Below, piece by piece: positions 12,100 to 22,865 of a stretch of 54,950 nucleotides of DNA. The position numbers were made by a program, and so were the translations under genes. Source of the DNA: an uncultured Pelagibacteraceae bacterium (GTDB lineage: Bacteria > Pseudomonadota > Alphaproteobacteria > Pelagibacterales > Pelagibacteraceae); assembly GCA_902597675.1 (NCBI GenBank), contig CACJYR010000006.1, positions 1 to 54,950 on the forward strand, in the 5' to 3' direction. The notes under the pieces are model-generated. The model had not been told where the DNA came from. It did no database searches and was given only the letters and a program-made list of their open reading frames with translations. Position 1 is the stretch's first letter. Every line of letters starts with the position of its first letter.

Positions 12100-12105
12100 T
12101 ATAAT
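12100..12105 (+). promoter_or_regulatory. Candidate -10 box for the glycan genes
   Basis: A perfect TATAAT lies 33 bp before the GT2 start, with a poor -35 match (TTAATC) 17 bp upstream. The 180-bp gap 11958-12137 otherwise holds only AT-rich sequence, where such boxes also arise by chance. I found no other gene in it. Confidence 0.35.
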
Positions 12106-12137
12106 ATTCAGATAAGATATATAAAGAGTTCATTTTT

Positions 12138-12989
12138 ATGAATGATCATATATCTTTATATATACCTGCTTATAATGCAGAAAAAACAATCGAAAAATCC
12201 ATAGAGTCCATTCTTCAACAAACTCTCAAACCAAAAGAAATCATTGTAATAAATGATTGTTCAACTGATAGGACTTTACAATTATTAAAAAATTTTCAAG
12301 AAATTAAAATAATAAATAACAAAATGAATTATGGCTTAGCGAAATCTAGGAATATTGCTTTGAAAAATTCAAAGTATGATTATTTAGCATCTATTGACTC
12401 GGACGTAGCCTGCAAGAAAGATTGGTTAGAAATACTTTTTAAAACACTGGTTGAAAAAAATATAGATTTAATCGGGGGTAAGCTTATAGATAAATTCATT
12501 AAGGAACCAGCAAATCATTGGAGAAGCAATTATCTTAAACAAAATTGGGGAGATAAAGAAATTATTAATCCTCCATTTATTTTTGGTGCTAATTTTTTAC
12601 TTAACAAAAAAAAAATTAATAAACTTAAAATTAACTATAATGAAAAGTTTCGTACTAATGGAGAAGATGTAAATTTTTCTAAAGTTCTAAAATCAAAAAA
12701 ATGTAACCTATATTATGAACCTGAGGCTTTATGTTATCATTATCAGTTTGATAATACTTTTAGTCTATCAAAAAGATATTGGAGATATTCATATTATGGA
12801 GCTGGTTTAAAAAAATTAACTTTCATAAGGTTGATAAAATTGATTATGCGCCAAATAAAATTTTTTTTTAAATGGATATGGAATGATATTTCAAAAAAAA
12901 ATTACCATTTCTTTAAAATTGATTTTTTTCTGTCATATTACTTTATAATTTTTTGTATAAACAAATATTTTTTTAATGATGAAAAATAA
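12138..12989 (+). CDS. Family 2 glycosyltransferase
   Basis: 283 aa. The GT-A nucleotide-binding fold is clear at the N-terminus: LYIPAYNAEKTIEKSIESIL, then VINDCSTDRT, NYGLAKSRNIAL and the metal-binding DSD at 87-89. The middle contains NGEDVNFS, an ED acceptor-site motif common in GT2. The C-terminal third is hydrophobic and aromatic, suggesting membrane association. It overlaps the following SDR gene by 14 bp, so it probably builds a surface glycan from a sugar nucleotide made by its neighbours. Donor and acceptor cannot be told from sequence. Confidence 0.9.
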   Translation: MNDHISLYIPAYNAEKTIEKSIESILQQTLKPKEIIVINDCSTDRTLQLLKNFQEIKIINNKMNYGLAKSRNIALKNSKYDYLASIDSDVACKKDWLEILFKTLVEKNIDLIGGKLIDKFIKEPANHWRSNYLKQNWGDKEIINPPFIFGANFLLNKKKINKLKINYNEKFRTNGEDVNFSKVLKSKKCNLYYEPEALCYHYQFDNTFSLSKRYWRYSYYGAGLKKLTFIRLIKLIMRQIKFFFKWIWNDISKKNYHFFKIDFFLSYYFIIFCINKYFFNDEK

Positions 12990-13995
12990 ATCAATTTTAA
13001 TTGCTGGGGGCTGTGGTTTTGTGGGAACAAACTTAGCAATATATCTAAAGAAAGAATTGAAAAATTTTACAGTATATTCTGTAGATAATTTAAAAAAAAC
13101 TTATTCAAAATTTAACCTGAACATTTTAAAGAAAAATAAAATTATGAATTATAATATTGATATATCTTCAAAAAAATTTTTAGAAATAAAAAAAAAATTC
13201 ACTTTTGTGATTGATTGTTCAGCGGACCCTGCAGTTGAAAATTCTAGAAAAGAATCAAGCAATGTATTTAATAATAATCTAAAAACAACTTTAAATATTT
13301 TAGAAAAGAGCAAAAAAGATAAATCAAATTTGATATTTATTTCAAGTAGTAGAATTTATCCAATAGATGAGAGTAATAAGAAATTTAGATTAAAAGATAA
13401 ATCTTATTTTGATGAGAAAACAAATACTGATGGTATAAAAACTCTTTATGGTTTTACAAAATATGCCTCTGAATTATTGATAAAAGAATATTCTTATATT
13501 TTTAATATTAAATACATAATTAATAGATCTGGAATAATTACAGGACCTTTACAATTCGGAAAAGTGGAACAAGGACTAATCAGTTTGTGGTTATGGAGAC
13601 ATTTAAAAAATTTAAAACTTAATTATATTGGTTATGGAGGTAATGGATATCAAATTCGAGATGTTTTATATGTAGATGACTTTTCATCACTTATAAAAAA
13701 ACAAATTTTAACTTTTTCAAAAATTAATAATCAAATATTTTGTATTGGTGGTGGAAAAAATAACTCTTTGACTTTAAAACAATTAACAAAAAAATGCCAA
13801 GAGATAACAAAAAATCATCCCCGTATTGGATCAGTCCAAAAAACTTCAAAATATGACATACCTTTTTTTATAAGTTCAAACAAAAAGATCAAAAAATTTT
13901 ATAATTGGTCACCTAAAACTAATATTAAAATTATTTTAAAAAAAAATCTTGAATGGTTGAAAAAAGATAATAAAAAAATAAAAAAATTTTTCTAA
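12976..13995 (+). CDS. NAD-dependent sugar epimerase/dehydratase, extended SDR
   Basis: 339 aa. The Rossmann motif GGCGFVG lies at 11-17, a Ser-rich catalytic strand FISSSRIYP near 121-129, and Tyr158/Lys162 in LYGFTK form the YxxxK pair. The stretch GPLQFGKVEQG and the later QIRDVLYVDD resemble CDP-paratose 2-epimerase-type proteins, so a 6-deoxy or dideoxy sugar nucleotide is a plausible substrate. It overlaps the GT2 gene by 14 bp and shares one base with the next gene. The exact reaction is unassigned. Confidence 0.88.
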   Translation: MMKNKSILIAGGCGFVGTNLAIYLKKELKNFTVYSVDNLKKTYSKFNLNILKKNKIMNYNIDISSKKFLEIKKKFTFVIDCSADPAVENSRKESSNVFNNNLKTTLNILEKSKKDKSNLIFISSSRIYPIDESNKKFRLKDKSYFDEKTNTDGIKTLYGFTKYASELLIKEYSYIFNIKYIINRSGIITGPLQFGKVEQGLISLWLWRHLKNLKLNYIGYGGNGYQIRDVLYVDDFSSLIKKQILTFSKINNQIFCIGGGKNNSLTLKQLTKKCQEITKNHPRIGSVQKTSKYDIPFFISSNKKIKKFYNWSPKTNIKIILKKNLEWLKKDNKKIKKFF

Positions 13996-15047
13996 TGAAA
14001 TATGCATTAATTACAGGCTCTAGCGGTTTGGTTGGTTCTGAAGCGGTAGAGTTTTTCATAAAAAAGAAATTCAAAATTATCGCAATTGATAATAATTTTC
14101 GCAGTTATTTTTTTGGAAAAAATGCGGATACTACTTGGCAAAAAAAAATTCAAATCAAAAAATTTAAAAAAGATGTTTTTCATTACAATATTGATATTAG
14201 AAACCAAAAAAAAATTAACGATATATTTTTTAAATATAGAAAAAATATAAAATGTATTATCCATGCTGCTGCTCAACCATCGCATGATTGGGCATATAAA
14301 GAGCCTATTTTAGACTTTGATATTAATGCAAGATCAACACTTTACATGCTTGAAAGTACTAAAAGATATTGTCCACAAGCAACATTTATATTTGTATCAA
14401 CTAATAAAGTTTATGGTGACACACCAAATAAACTCAAAATTAAGGAAAAAAAAGAGAGATTTGATATAGTTGATAGCAGGTTTAAGAATGGTATTAACGA
14501 AAATCTATCCATAGATACATCAACCCATAGTCTGTTTGGTGTATCAAAATGTTCTGCAGACCTGTTAGCTCAAGAATATGGTAGAAATTTAAAATTAAAA
14601 ACTGGCATATTTAGAGCTGGTTGTATTACAGGTCCAAAACATTCAGGAGCTGAACTTCATGGTTTTTTAAATTATTTAGTTAAGTGTAATTTAAAAAAGA
14701 TAAAATATAATATATTTGGATACAAAGGTAAGCAAGTACGAGACAATATACATAGCTATGATTTAATAAATGCATTCTGGCATTTTCATTTAAAACCAAA
14801 AAAAGGTGAAGTTTATAATATTGGAGGATCATTAAAAAATAATTGTTCAATTTTGGAGGCTATAAAATTGATTGAGACAATGACAAATCAAAAAATGATT
14901 TATTCTTTTAAAAATAATAACAGAGTAGGAGATCACATTTGTTATATTTCAGATATTTCAAAATTTAAAAAGGATTACCCAAAATGGAAATTAAGATATT
15001 CTTTAAAAAATATAATCGAGCAAATTATAAAAGAGATTACTGAATGA
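13995..15047 (+). CDS. NAD-dependent epimerase, CDP-paratose 2-epimerase-like, FxxxK active site
   Basis: 350 aa extended SDR. The dinucleotide motif TGSSGLVG lies at 7-14, with HAAAQPSHDWA near 90-100 and STNKVYGD near 135-142, as in CDP-tyvelose/paratose epimerases. RDNIHSYD and YNIGGS are C-terminal substrate elements. The usual YxxxK reads FGVSK, with Phe181 where Tyr is expected (codon TTT is clear) and Lys185 kept. I recall SLFGxSK in a common uncharacterised subfamily, so this may be a subfamily trait and not decay. It is translated directly after the first SDR and ends exactly where the convergent FkbM gene ends. Confidence 0.88.
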   Translation: MKYALITGSSGLVGSEAVEFFIKKKFKIIAIDNNFRSYFFGKNADTTWQKKIQIKKFKKDVFHYNIDIRNQKKINDIFFKYRKNIKCIIHAAAQPSHDWAYKEPILDFDINARSTLYMLESTKRYCPQATFIFVSTNKVYGDTPNKLKIKEKKERFDIVDSRFKNGINENLSIDTSTHSLFGVSKCSADLLAQEYGRNLKLKTGIFRAGCITGPKHSGAELHGFLNYLVKCNLKKIKYNIFGYKGKQVRDNIHSYDLINAFWHFHLKPKKGEVYNIGGSLKNNCSILEAIKLIETMTNQKMIYSFKNNNRVGDHICYISDISKFKKDYPKWKLRYSLKNIIEQIIKEITE

Positions 15048-15944
15048 TCACTTCGGTAGAAGTACTATCCACTGCATTCTAACCGGTCTACCCTCAGACA
15101 TCATTAAATATTTTTCATCTTCTGTAAAATCATGCAAAATATCATAATCAGAAGGGCTTTCAAAATTATCTTCAATTAACTCTATTTTAAAAAATTTCCT
15201 TATCATTTTATAAAATGAGCTAGTTTTCCTTTTGTTTAAAATAAGGAAGTTATGGTCTTCAATTATAAAAAAAGATTTTGAAAAATATCTACAAAAACTT
15301 TCATTAAATAATTCAAATTCATTTCCTTCAATATCTAAAAGAAACAGAGTTTTTTTTAAATTTTTTATTCCTAAATTTTTAAGAGAATCAAAATTTGCCT
15401 CAGAATAAACTGAAACTTTTTTTTTAACATTATTATTGATTGCGTTTTTTATTAAAAGATCTCTACTTTTTTTGTTAATTTCAAATGCTGCTGCTGTTTT
15501 AAATATTTTTTTTTTTAATAAGCTTATAATATGAAAACCTTCAGCTGCTCCACAATCTACAAAAAAATTTAATTTGAATTTTTTTTTTAAATAAATAATT
15601 TTTTTTTGGATCTGTTTCTCATAAGTCCCTAAATATTTAGAACCAAAATCTGTATTTGACCAACCACTCTTAAAAATGAGCCTTGTACCAGAATATGGTC
15701 CAAAGAGAATTTTCTCTTTTGAATATTTGGCCAATTTTTTTCCTAATTCATACTTTTTTTTATCTATAAAATTCCAAATTCCATTATTTTTATAATTTTT
15801 ATTTTTAAAATAATAATATATCCCATCTAAACCATTTACCTTAAATATTAATTTATATTTTTTAAATTTTTTTAAAAAATATGTTAATGCAAAAAATGTG
15901 ATGAGTAATAAAATCAATTTTAAAAAGATACTGATTAAATACAT
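15048..15944 (-). CDS. FkbM-family methyltransferase with N-terminal membrane anchor
   Basis: 298 aa. It begins with a hydrophobic helix (LISIFLKLILLLITFFALTYF), then a positively charged region. The SAM-binding motif FFVDCGAAEGFH comes about mid-protein, followed by AAFEINKKSRDLL and LFLLDIEGNEFELF; DIEGxE is typical of FkbM methyltransferases. Such enzymes often O-methylate sugars of surface glycans, which fits the GT and SDR neighbours. The gene is convergent with the SDR pair (the stops abut) and lies downstream of tRNA-Ser. Confidence 0.85.
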   Translation of the reverse strand: MYLISIFLKLILLLITFFALTYFLKKFKKYKLIFKVNGLDGIYYYFKNKNYKNNGIWNFIDKKKYELGKKLAKYSKEKILFGPYSGTRLIFKSGWSNTDFGSKYLGTYEKQIQKKIIYLKKKFKLNFFVDCGAAEGFHIISLLKKKIFKTAAAFEINKKSRDLLIKNAINNNVKKKVSVYSEANFDSLKNLGIKNLKKTLFLLDIEGNEFELFNESFCRYFSKSFFIIEDHNFLILNKRKTSSFYKMIRKFFKIELIEDNFESPSDYDILHDFTEDEKYLMMSEGRPVRMQWIVLLPK

Positions 15945-16030
15945 AAATGATAAGCAAATTTGAAAATAAAGATATCTTAATAAAATTTTTTTTAAAAGGT
16001 TAATTTACGATTCTTTCGAATTTAAATCTC

Positions 16031-16120
16031 TGGCGGAGAGAGAGGGATTCGAACCCTCGAAACAGTTTCCCGTTTACACACTTTCCAAGCGTGCGCCTTC
16101 AACCACTCGGCCACCTCTCC
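16031..16120 (-). tRNA. tRNA-Ser (anticodon GGA)
   Basis: Read on the minus strand it starts GGAGAGGTGGCCGAGTGG and ends in an encoded CCA, 90 nt in all. The acceptor arms GGAGAGG/CTCTCC pair, the anticodon stem CACGC/GTGTG encloses TTGGAAA (anticodon GGA), there is a long class II variable arm, and the T-arm GAGGGTTCGAATCCCTC is canonical. It decodes UCC/UCU. It sits between the FkbM and GT17 genes, 12 bp after the latter. The 86 bp 15945-16030 are AT-rich with no gene seen. Confidence 0.97.
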
Positions 16121-16132
16121 TTTTTTTATTTA

Positions 16133-16918
16133 CTATAATATCCAGTCTTTAAATTTTTCTTTATTATTAAAGATATATTCAGGAAAACTTTCATCAAAGT
16201 CTATTCTTTTATAATCATAATCTCTATCAAATAAGTCAATATTATTTTTAATTGAATAATCAATTTTTTTTAAATCATTAAAATTATGATTATTAAACTC
16301 TGCATGAGCATATGATCCTAGTTTGAGTTTTATTTGATCAGCGTTCATCAAAAAAGAAAAGTGCCAACCACCACTTTTTATAATATTCCATCTGATCATT
16401 TTAAATTTCCAAAATGAATATTTTTTTACTTTCTGATCTCTTAACCATTGAGGTGATTTAAGATATTTTTTTTTACAAATTTTACTCCCGAACCAAAATG
16501 GTGTTGTTTCATTTTGTAAGTTTAATTTATAATAGAATAACTTTTGCTTAAAAACTGTAAACTTGTGTTCATGTAAATTTTTTAATTTATTTAAATCTGG
16601 TATTTCATCTACATCAGAAATAATTATATAATCATCTTCATCTAAATCTCTTATACCATGAATAATATAATTTCTTTGATAATTTTCTCTATCCCAATTC
16701 GTCATTCCGTCTGGGAATTCTTCAATTACCAAATATTTAATTTTATCTTTAAATTTTTTAAAGTTATCGATATTAAAATTAAGTTTTTTTTTGTTTCCTT
16801 GATGATCAAATTTAGCCTCTACTATTACAAATTTATCAACATACTTATTTAATGTATTTATTCTTATGTCCAATATTAAATCTTCATTATTATATAAAAA
16901 ACAATCAATAATCTTCAT
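16133..16918 (-). CDS. Family 17-like glycosyltransferase
   Basis: 261 aa. The N-terminus ([18 protein letters not shown], then [16 protein letters not shown]) and the central WDRENYQRN and [13 protein letters not shown] match the Glyco_transf_17 family, named for eukaryotic beta-1,4-N-acetylglucosaminyltransferase III; bacterial members act on surface glycans. DVDE is the likely metal/nucleotide site. The ATG directly follows the lepA stop with zero gap, so it is the last gene of the translation operon, with tRNA-Ser 12 bp beyond. Substrate unknown. Confidence 0.85.
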   Translation of the reverse strand: MKIIDCFLYNNEDLILDIRINTLNKYVDKFVIVEAKFDHQGNKKKLNFNIDNFKKFKDKIKYLVIEEFPDGMTNWDRENYQRNYIIHGIRDLDEDDYIIISDVDEIPDLNKLKNLHEHKFTVFKQKLFYYKLNLQNETTPFWFGSKICKKKYLKSPQWLRDQKVKKYSFWKFKMIRWNIIKSGGWHFSFLMNADQIKLKLGSYAHAEFNNHNFNDLKKIDYSIKNNIDLFDRDYDYKRIDFDESFPEYIFNNKEKFKDWIL

Positions 16919-18727
16919 CTAGTTTTCTTTATTAATTTTTAACACTCCAATAAAGGCTTCTTGTGGAATTTCTACTCTGCCAAATTGTTTAGACCTGGCT
17001 TTACCTTTTTTTTGTTTTTCTAAAAGCTTTCTTTTTCTGTCTGTGGCTCCACCACCATGTATTTTTGTTAAGACATCTTTTTTAAATCCTTTGATTGTTT
17101 CTCTTGCAATAATTTTACCTCCGATTGCTGCTTGAACAGGTATCATAAAATTGTGACGCGGGATTAAGTCTTTTAGTTTTTCACAAACTTCCCGACCAGT
17201 TTTTTGTGCAAAATCTTTATGGATCATCATTGCTAAAGCATCTACTGGTTCTCCATTAACTAAAATTCCTAGTTTTACTAAATCTCCCACTCTATGTTCA
17301 ATTATCTCATAATCAAAACTCGCATATCCACTTGTCATTGATTTTATCCTGTCATTGAAATCAAATACTACTTCATTTAAAGGAAGTTCATAACTTATCA
17401 CAGCTCTATTTCCAGAATAACTAAGATTTGTCTGAATACCTCTCTTATCCTGACAAAGTTTAATTATTGAACCTAAAAATTCATCGGGGGTTATGATTGT
17501 TGCCTTTATCCATGGTTCTTCGATAAATTTAATCAAAGTTGGATCTGGAAGACTTGACGGATTTTGCAAGTCAATCACTTTTCCACTATTTAAATTTACT
17601 TTATAAACCACACCAGGTGTTGTTGTTAACAAATTTACATCAAATTCTCTCTCGAGCCTTTCGGTGATAATTTCAAGATGAAGTAAACCCAAAAAACCAC
17701 ATCTAAAACCTAATCCTAATGCAGATGAGGACTCCGCTTCAAAAGAAAAACTTGAGTCATTTAATTGTAATTTAGCTAATCCATCTTTTAATTTTTGATA
17801 TTCAGAGCTATCAACAGGGAATAATCCACAAAATACAACCGGTTTACTAGGTTTAAAGCCAGGTAAAGCTTCAACTGAGGGCTTACTAGACTCACAAATA
17901 GTATCACCCACTTTTGTCTCAGATAAAACTTTTATTCCTGTAGTAATAAATCCTATTTCTCCAGTGTTAAGTTCACTTACATCTTTTGCTTTTGGAGTAA
18001 AAACACCAACCTTTTCTACAATATAATCTTGATTAGTTGAAAGCATTTTAATTTTCATATTTTTTGTAATTTTACCATTAATAACTCTTATCAATATAAC
18101 GACTCCTAAATAAGTATCATACCAGCTATCTACCAATAAACATTTTAATGCTTCATTTGGTTTTCCTATAGGACCCGGTAAATCATTAACAATTTTTTCT
18201 AAAATTTCTTCTATACCTTCACCAGTCTTTCCAGAACATGGCACAGCATTTTCAGTATCAATACCAATAACATCTTCGATTTGTTTTTTTGTCTTTTCCA
18301 AATCTGAAGCTGGTAAATCAATCTTATTTAAAATAGGAATTATTTCATGATTGATATCTAAAGCCTGATAAACATTGGCTAAAGTCTGAGCCTCGACACC
18401 TTGTGTACTATCCACAATTAATATTGATCCCTCACAGGCATATAAAGATCTACTTACCTCATAACTAAAATCTACATGACCAGGGGTATCTATAATATTT
18501 AGAATATAATTTTTTCCATTTTTTGCTTTGTAATTTAACTTTACTGTCTGTGCTTTTATTGTGATACCTCTTTCTCTTTCTATATCCATAGAATCAAGCA
18601 CTTGTGATTTCATTTCTCTCTCAGTCAAACCACCACATTTATGAATTATTCTATCAGCTATTGTAGATTTCCCATGATCAATATGAGCAATAATTGCAAA
18701 ATTTCTGATATTATCGATTGTGCTCAT
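16919..18727 (-). CDS. lepA: Elongation factor 4 (LepA)
   Basis: Ribosome-associated GTPase that back-translocates or remodels stalled ribosomes. 602 aa, the family length. G1 is AHIDHGKST (15-23), then [10 protein letters not shown] (switch I), DTPGHVDF (G3) and NKIDLP (G4). The C-terminal domain ends [16 protein letters not shown] with the Lys-rich [13 protein letters not shown], characteristic of LepA. It lies 7 bp downstream of pheT and abuts GT17. Confidence 0.98.
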   Translation of the reverse strand: MSTIDNIRNFAIIAHIDHGKSTIADRIIHKCGGLTEREMKSQVLDSMDIERERGITIKAQTVKLNYKAKNGKNYILNIIDTPGHVDFSYEVSRSLYACEGSILIVDSTQGVEAQTLANVYQALDINHEIIPILNKIDLPASDLEKTKKQIEDVIGIDTENAVPCSGKTGEGIEEILEKIVNDLPGPIGKPNEALKCLLVDSWYDTYLGVVILIRVINGKITKNMKIKMLSTNQDYIVEKVGVFTPKAKDVSELNTGEIGFITTGIKVLSETKVGDTICESSKPSVEALPGFKPSKPVVFCGLFPVDSSEYQKLKDGLAKLQLNDSSFSFEAESSSALGLGFRCGFLGLLHLEIITERLEREFDVNLLTTTPGVVYKVNLNSGKVIDLQNPSSLPDPTLIKFIEEPWIKATIITPDEFLGSIIKLCQDKRGIQTNLSYSGNRAVISYELPLNEVVFDFNDRIKSMTSGYASFDYEIIEHRVGDLVKLGILVNGEPVDALAMMIHKDFAQKTGREVCEKLKDLIPRHNFMIPVQAAIGGKIIARETIKGFKKDVLTKIHGGGATDRKRKLLEKQKKGKARSKQFGRVEIPQEAFIGVLKINKEN

Positions 18728-18734
18728 TATAAAT

Positions 18735-21140
18735 TTAAGATCGGATTTTAGCGCCAGTTTTATCTTCCACTGCTTCTATGATTGAATTATTAATTTTCTC
18801 TAAGTCCTTATCGTTCAAAGTTTTTTCTAATGACTGAATAGTTATGCTGATCGCTATAGACTTTTGATTATCTGGAATATTTTGACCTTCATAAACATCA
18901 AAAACCTTTATATTGCTAATAAGATTTGGATTCACATTAGAAATTACGCTTATTAACTCTTGTGCTTCTACATCTTTATTAACTACAAACGCAAAATCTC
19001 GCTCTGATTTTTGAAAATCCGATACAGCAAACTTCAATTTACGATCTTTTAATGTTTTTCTTGAAAGTTTTAAATTTTCTAAAAAGATTTCAAAACCTAT
19101 TAAATTCTCAGTTTTAATATCAATTTTTTTTAAAATATTAGGATGAATTTCACCAAAATAAGCTGCAACTTTATCTTTACTATGATCTAAAAAAATTCTA
19201 CCAGATTTTCCTGGATGATAGTAATTGGGTGTTTTACTATCAATAAAAAAATGATCAGAATTGTAACCTGCTTCGCTTAAAGTTTGTACTACATCTCTTT
19301 TTGCATCAAATAGATCAATATTTCTCTCTTTATCAATCCAAGAAAGTCTTGATTTTTTACCTGCTGACAATCCACAAACTATTGTCTTTTGTTCACCTGG
19401 GTTTGAACCAGTAAAAACAGGACCTATCTCAAATATAGATAAATCTTTAAAACCTCTATCCAAATTTTTGCTCATATACATGATTAAATTTGAAAATATG
19501 GAATTTCTTAAAACTCCCAATTCAGAACTTATAGGGTTTACAATTTTTACCTCTTTATTGGTTTCTCTAAAGTGATCGTTATAACTTTGATCTGTAAATG
19601 ACCATGTTATTGTTTCTAAATAACCCTTTGAAGCGATTGCTCTTTGTAAGAAATGGAATAATCTTTGAGTTTGAGTTAAAGTAGATTTAGATCTATCTTT
19701 AATTGGTTCAATTGTTTTTATTTTATTATAACCACTTATTCTCACCAACTCTTCAATAATATCTATTTGCTGTGAAATATCTGGTCTCCAAGAAGGCACC
19801 GTCAATTTTAAAAATTTTTTTTCTTTTTTGATTACAAAACCAAGATCAGTCAAAATTCTTTGGATTTCTTTTTCAGAAATTTTAAATCCAACTATATTTT
19901 CAAAAGAATTTACGTCAAAGTTAATATTTTTAGTTTTATAAGACTCAATCTTTTGTATATCAATTTTACTAACTTCGCCACCACAAATTTCTTGAATTAG
20001 TAATGCTGCTTTCTTTAAACCAGTTTCAATGGATAATGGATCGATACCTCTTTCAAATCTAAATTTTGCATCTGTATCTAAATTCAATTTTTTTGCCGTA
20101 TTTCTAATTGATCTTGGATCGAAATAAGCAGACTCTAACAATATATTTTTTGTATCAAATTCTGTGCCTGATCTGGTGCCACCGATAATTCCACCTAATC
20201 CTAAAACTCCTTTTTTGTCACTAATAACACACATACCTTTCTCTAACTTATAAATTTTATTGTCCAGTGCTGTAAATTCTTCTCCAGATTTTGAGTTTCT
20301 TACGATTATCCCTTTTTCAATTTTGTCAGCATCATATGCGTGTAATGGTCGATTAATATCTAGCATTACATAATTTGTTATATCAACAATAGCTGAAATA
20401 GGTTTTTGACCAACTGAAATTAATTTATCTTTGAGCCATTGAGGACTCTCGGTATTTTTTACATTTTTAATTAAACAACTTCCAAAAGCACTACACCCTT
20501 GTCCTTTCTCCTTATTTATCTTAACTTTTAAAGTTTGTTTTGTTTTTAATTTAATTTTTTTTTCTTTAGATATTATTAATCTTCCAAAACCTGAAGCTGC
20601 GAGATCTCTAGCTATTCCCTTCACACCAAGACAATCTGGTCGATTAGGTGTAATAGATAAATCAATAAGATTAGATTTTGATTTTGAAAAATAACTTTTA
20701 CCAATATTTTTTTCATATTTTTTAGATAATTCGGTAATACCATCACTCTCATCAGATAAATTTAACTCAGATTCAGAGCAAAGCATTCCGTAAGAAGTTA
20801 CACCTCTAATTTTTGCTATTTCTAATTTTGTGTTAGTCTTCGGGATAATTGCACCTGGGGGTGCATATATAGTAATAAGTCCTTCGCTCGCATTAGTGGC
20901 ACCACACACAACTTTTTTAAGCTCTTTCTCACCGACATTTACTTCACAAACTTTAAGTCGATCTGCGTTTGGATGTTTTTCTGTCTTGATAATTTTTGCA
21001 ACTTTAAATAGTTGATTATCAGATGAAAGAATTTCCACACTTTCTACCTCTAGACCTATATTAGTAAGTTGTTCTAAAAGATCTTTTTCTTTCAGATTAG
21101 TTTTTAAGTGATCTTTTAACCAATCAAATGTGATTTTCAT
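18735..21140 (-). CDS. pheT: Phenylalanyl-tRNA synthetase beta subunit
   Basis: 801 aa, the bacterial length. The order is an N-terminal tRNA-binding EMAP-like domain ([24 protein letters not shown]), B3/B4 editing region ([21 protein letters not shown]), B5 region ([19 protein letters not shown]), catalytic-like core and a C-terminal ferredoxin-like anticodon-binding domain ([14 protein letters not shown] through VFDVYEG). It partners PheS in an alpha2beta2 enzyme. It overlaps pheS by 4 bp (ATGA type). Confidence 0.98.
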   Translation of the reverse strand: MKITFDWLKDHLKTNLKEKDLLEQLTNIGLEVESVEILSSDNQLFKVAKIIKTEKHPNADRLKVCEVNVGEKELKKVVCGATNASEGLITIYAPPGAIIPKTNTKLEIAKIRGVTSYGMLCSESELNLSDESDGITELSKKYEKNIGKSYFSKSKSNLIDLSITPNRPDCLGVKGIARDLAASGFGRLIISKEKKIKLKTKQTLKVKINKEKGQGCSAFGSCLIKNVKNTESPQWLKDKLISVGQKPISAIVDITNYVMLDINRPLHAYDADKIEKGIIVRNSKSGEEFTALDNKIYKLEKGMCVISDKKGVLGLGGIIGGTRSGTEFDTKNILLESAYFDPRSIRNTAKKLNLDTDAKFRFERGIDPLSIETGLKKAALLIQEICGGEVSKIDIQKIESYKTKNINFDVNSFENIVGFKISEKEIQRILTDLGFVIKKEKKFLKLTVPSWRPDISQQIDIIEELVRISGYNKIKTIEPIKDRSKSTLTQTQRLFHFLQRAIASKGYLETITWSFTDQSYNDHFRETNKEVKIVNPISSELGVLRNSIFSNLIMYMSKNLDRGFKDLSIFEIGPVFTGSNPGEQKTIVCGLSAGKKSRLSWIDKERNIDLFDAKRDVVQTLSEAGYNSDHFFIDSKTPNYYHPGKSGRIFLDHSKDKVAAYFGEIHPNILKKIDIKTENLIGFEIFLENLKLSRKTLKDRKLKFAVSDFQKSERDFAFVVNKDVEAQELISVISNVNPNLISNIKVFDVYEGQNIPDNQKSIAISITIQSLEKTLNDKDLEKINNSIIEAVEDKTGAKIRS

Positions 21141-22204
21141 CTACTTAGGCCTCTATAATTCGTAGGTACGTCCAAAGGATCAAATCCAAAATGGTTTAAC
21201 CATCTATAATCACAATCAAAGAAAGCTCTAAGATCATTAATTCCATATTTTAACATCGCTAGTCTATCAATTCCTATTCCAAACGCATAACCTTGAAACT
21301 TAGTTGGATCAACCTGAACATTTTTTAAAACATTTGGATGAACCATCCCACAACCTAGTATTTCTAGCCACTGATCACCTTCCCCAATAATAATTTTTCC
21401 ATCTTTGATTTCATATCCAATATCAACTTCGGCAGATGGTTCCGTGAAAGGAAAATGACTTGGCCTAAATCTCATCTTTATTTTTTTAACTTCAAAAAAT
21501 TCTTTGATAAAATAATTCAAACAACCTTTTAAGTGACCCATATTTATATTTTTGTCTATATGAAGACCTTCAACTTGGTGAAACATTGGTGAATGTGTTT
21601 GGTCACTGTCAGATCTGTAGGTTCTGCCAGGTGCAATTATTTTAAAAGGTGGTTTGTCTTTTAACATTGTTCTAATTTGAACAGGAGACGTATGAGTACG
21701 CAGCAATCTTTCTTTTTTTTCATCAAGATAAAATGTATCATGCATATCTCTTGCTGGATGATTGTCTGGAGTATTTAAAGCAGTAAAATTGTTATATTCA
21801 TTTTCAACATCTGGTCCTTCCTCAACACTAAAGCCTATTTCAGAAAATATAGAGGATATTTCATCAATTGTTTGTGATACAGGATGGATCTTACCTTTTA
21901 CAAATGATCGCTCTGGTAAAGTAACATCAATTTTTTCTTTTGCCAATTTTTCATTAATATTTGCTTTTTCTATTTCGTTTATTTTTAAATTTATAAGATC
22001 TTGAAGTTCATCCTTAATTATATTCAAATCAGATGCGAATTTTTTTCTTTCTGAGGCATCAATAGTACCTATTTTTTTAAATTGAGATGAGACCAACCCA
22101 TTTTTACCAAATAGATCAGATTTAATTTGATTAAGTTCTGCTAGATCTAATTTACCTTTTAATTTTGATATAAATTCGTCTTTTATTTTTTTTAGATCAG
22201 ACAT
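21137..22204 (-). CDS. pheS: Phenylalanyl-tRNA synthetase alpha subunit
   Basis: 355 aa catalytic subunit. The N-terminal coiled coil is followed by the class II core: [35 protein letters not shown], the motif 2 region [20 protein letters not shown], and motif 3 [15 protein letters not shown]. It lies 43 bp downstream of rplT and overlaps pheT. No pheM-like leader peptide or attenuator is evident in the short gap 22205-22247. Confidence 0.98.
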   Translation of the reverse strand: MSDLKKIKDEFISKLKGKLDLAELNQIKSDLFGKNGLVSSQFKKIGTIDASERKKFASDLNIIKDELQDLINLKINEIEKANINEKLAKEKIDVTLPERSFVKGKIHPVSQTIDEISSIFSEIGFSVEEGPDVENEYNNFTALNTPDNHPARDMHDTFYLDEKKERLLRTHTSPVQIRTMLKDKPPFKIIAPGRTYRSDSDQTHSPMFHQVEGLHIDKNINMGHLKGCLNYFIKEFFEVKKIKMRFRPSHFPFTEPSAEVDIGYEIKDGKIIIGEGDQWLEILGCGMVHPNVLKNVQVDPTKFQGYAFGIGIDRLAMLKYGINDLRAFFDCDYRWLNHFGFDPLDVPTNYRGLSR

Positions 22205-22247
22205 TTTTACAGATTATTTCTTCAGCAAAATAAAACAATAGTGAAGA

Positions 22248-22604
22248 TTAATTTAAAGCAGATTGTGCTTTTTGGACAATAGTTTTAAAGGCTTCTGGGC
22301 TATCATAGGCTATCTCAGCTAAAATTTTTCTATCAATTTTAATTCCACATTTATTTAAACCATAAATAAACTTGGAATACGTCAAACCTTCAGCTCTCAC
22401 ACCCGCGTTGATTCTTTGAATCCACAATGATTTGAAATTTCTTTTCTTATTTCTTCGATCTCTATATGCGTATTGCATAGCTTTTTCCATAGCTTGCTTT
22501 GCAACTCTAATAGTATTTTTTCTTCTTCCCCACTGACCTTTTACAGCTTTTAAAACTTTTTTATGTTTAGCTCTACTTGTTACACCCCTTTTAACTCTTG
22601 CCAT
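22248..22604 (-). CDS. rplT: 50S ribosomal protein L20
   Basis: 118 aa, typical length, highly basic at the N-terminus ([19 protein letters not shown]) and with the family signature [20 protein letters not shown]. It binds 23S rRNA early in 50S assembly. It follows rpmI by 1 bp. In enterobacteria L20 represses this operon through rpmI leader RNA; I cannot see the equivalent structure here. Confidence 0.98.
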   Translation of the reverse strand: MARVKRGVTSRAKHKKVLKAVKGQWGRRKNTIRVAKQAMEKAMQYAYRDRRNKKRNFKSLWIQRINAGVRAEGLTYSKFIYGLNKCGIKIDRKILAEIAYDSPEAFKTIVQKAQSALN

Positions 22605-22605
22605 T

Positions 22606-22812
22606 TTAACCTCTTAAGCTGTAAGGCATATACGATTTAACAATTTTACCATCTTGTTTTGACATCGCAGTAGTACCCCTAAGTTTTCTAATCTGAGAAT
22701 TAGTTCTTTTTATCATGCCGTGCCTCTTTCCAGCTTGAGCCATCATAACTTTCCCTCTAGCTGAAATTTTAAATCTTTTTTTTGCTGAGCTCTTTGTTTT
22801 TAATTTTGGCAT
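22606..22812 (-). CDS. rpmI: 50S ribosomal protein L35
   Basis: 68 aa, typical length. [15 protein letters not shown] and [18 protein letters not shown] are diagnostic of L35. It lies 53 bp after infC and 1 bp before rplT, the conserved infC-rpmI-rplT order. Confidence 0.98.
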   Translation of the reverse strand: MPKLKTKSSAKKRFKISARGKVMMAQAGKRHGMIKRTNSQIRKLRGTTAMSKQDGKIVKSYMPYSLRG

Positions 22813-22865
22813 AATTGAACGAGGTTATACAAAGAATGTTGAAAATTTACAACCTATATTAAAGC

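Noticed and set aside
12100..16120. Integrated element at tRNA-Ser
   Set aside because: No integrase, no duplicated tRNA 3' end and no direct repeats were seen, so mobility is not supported beyond gene content.
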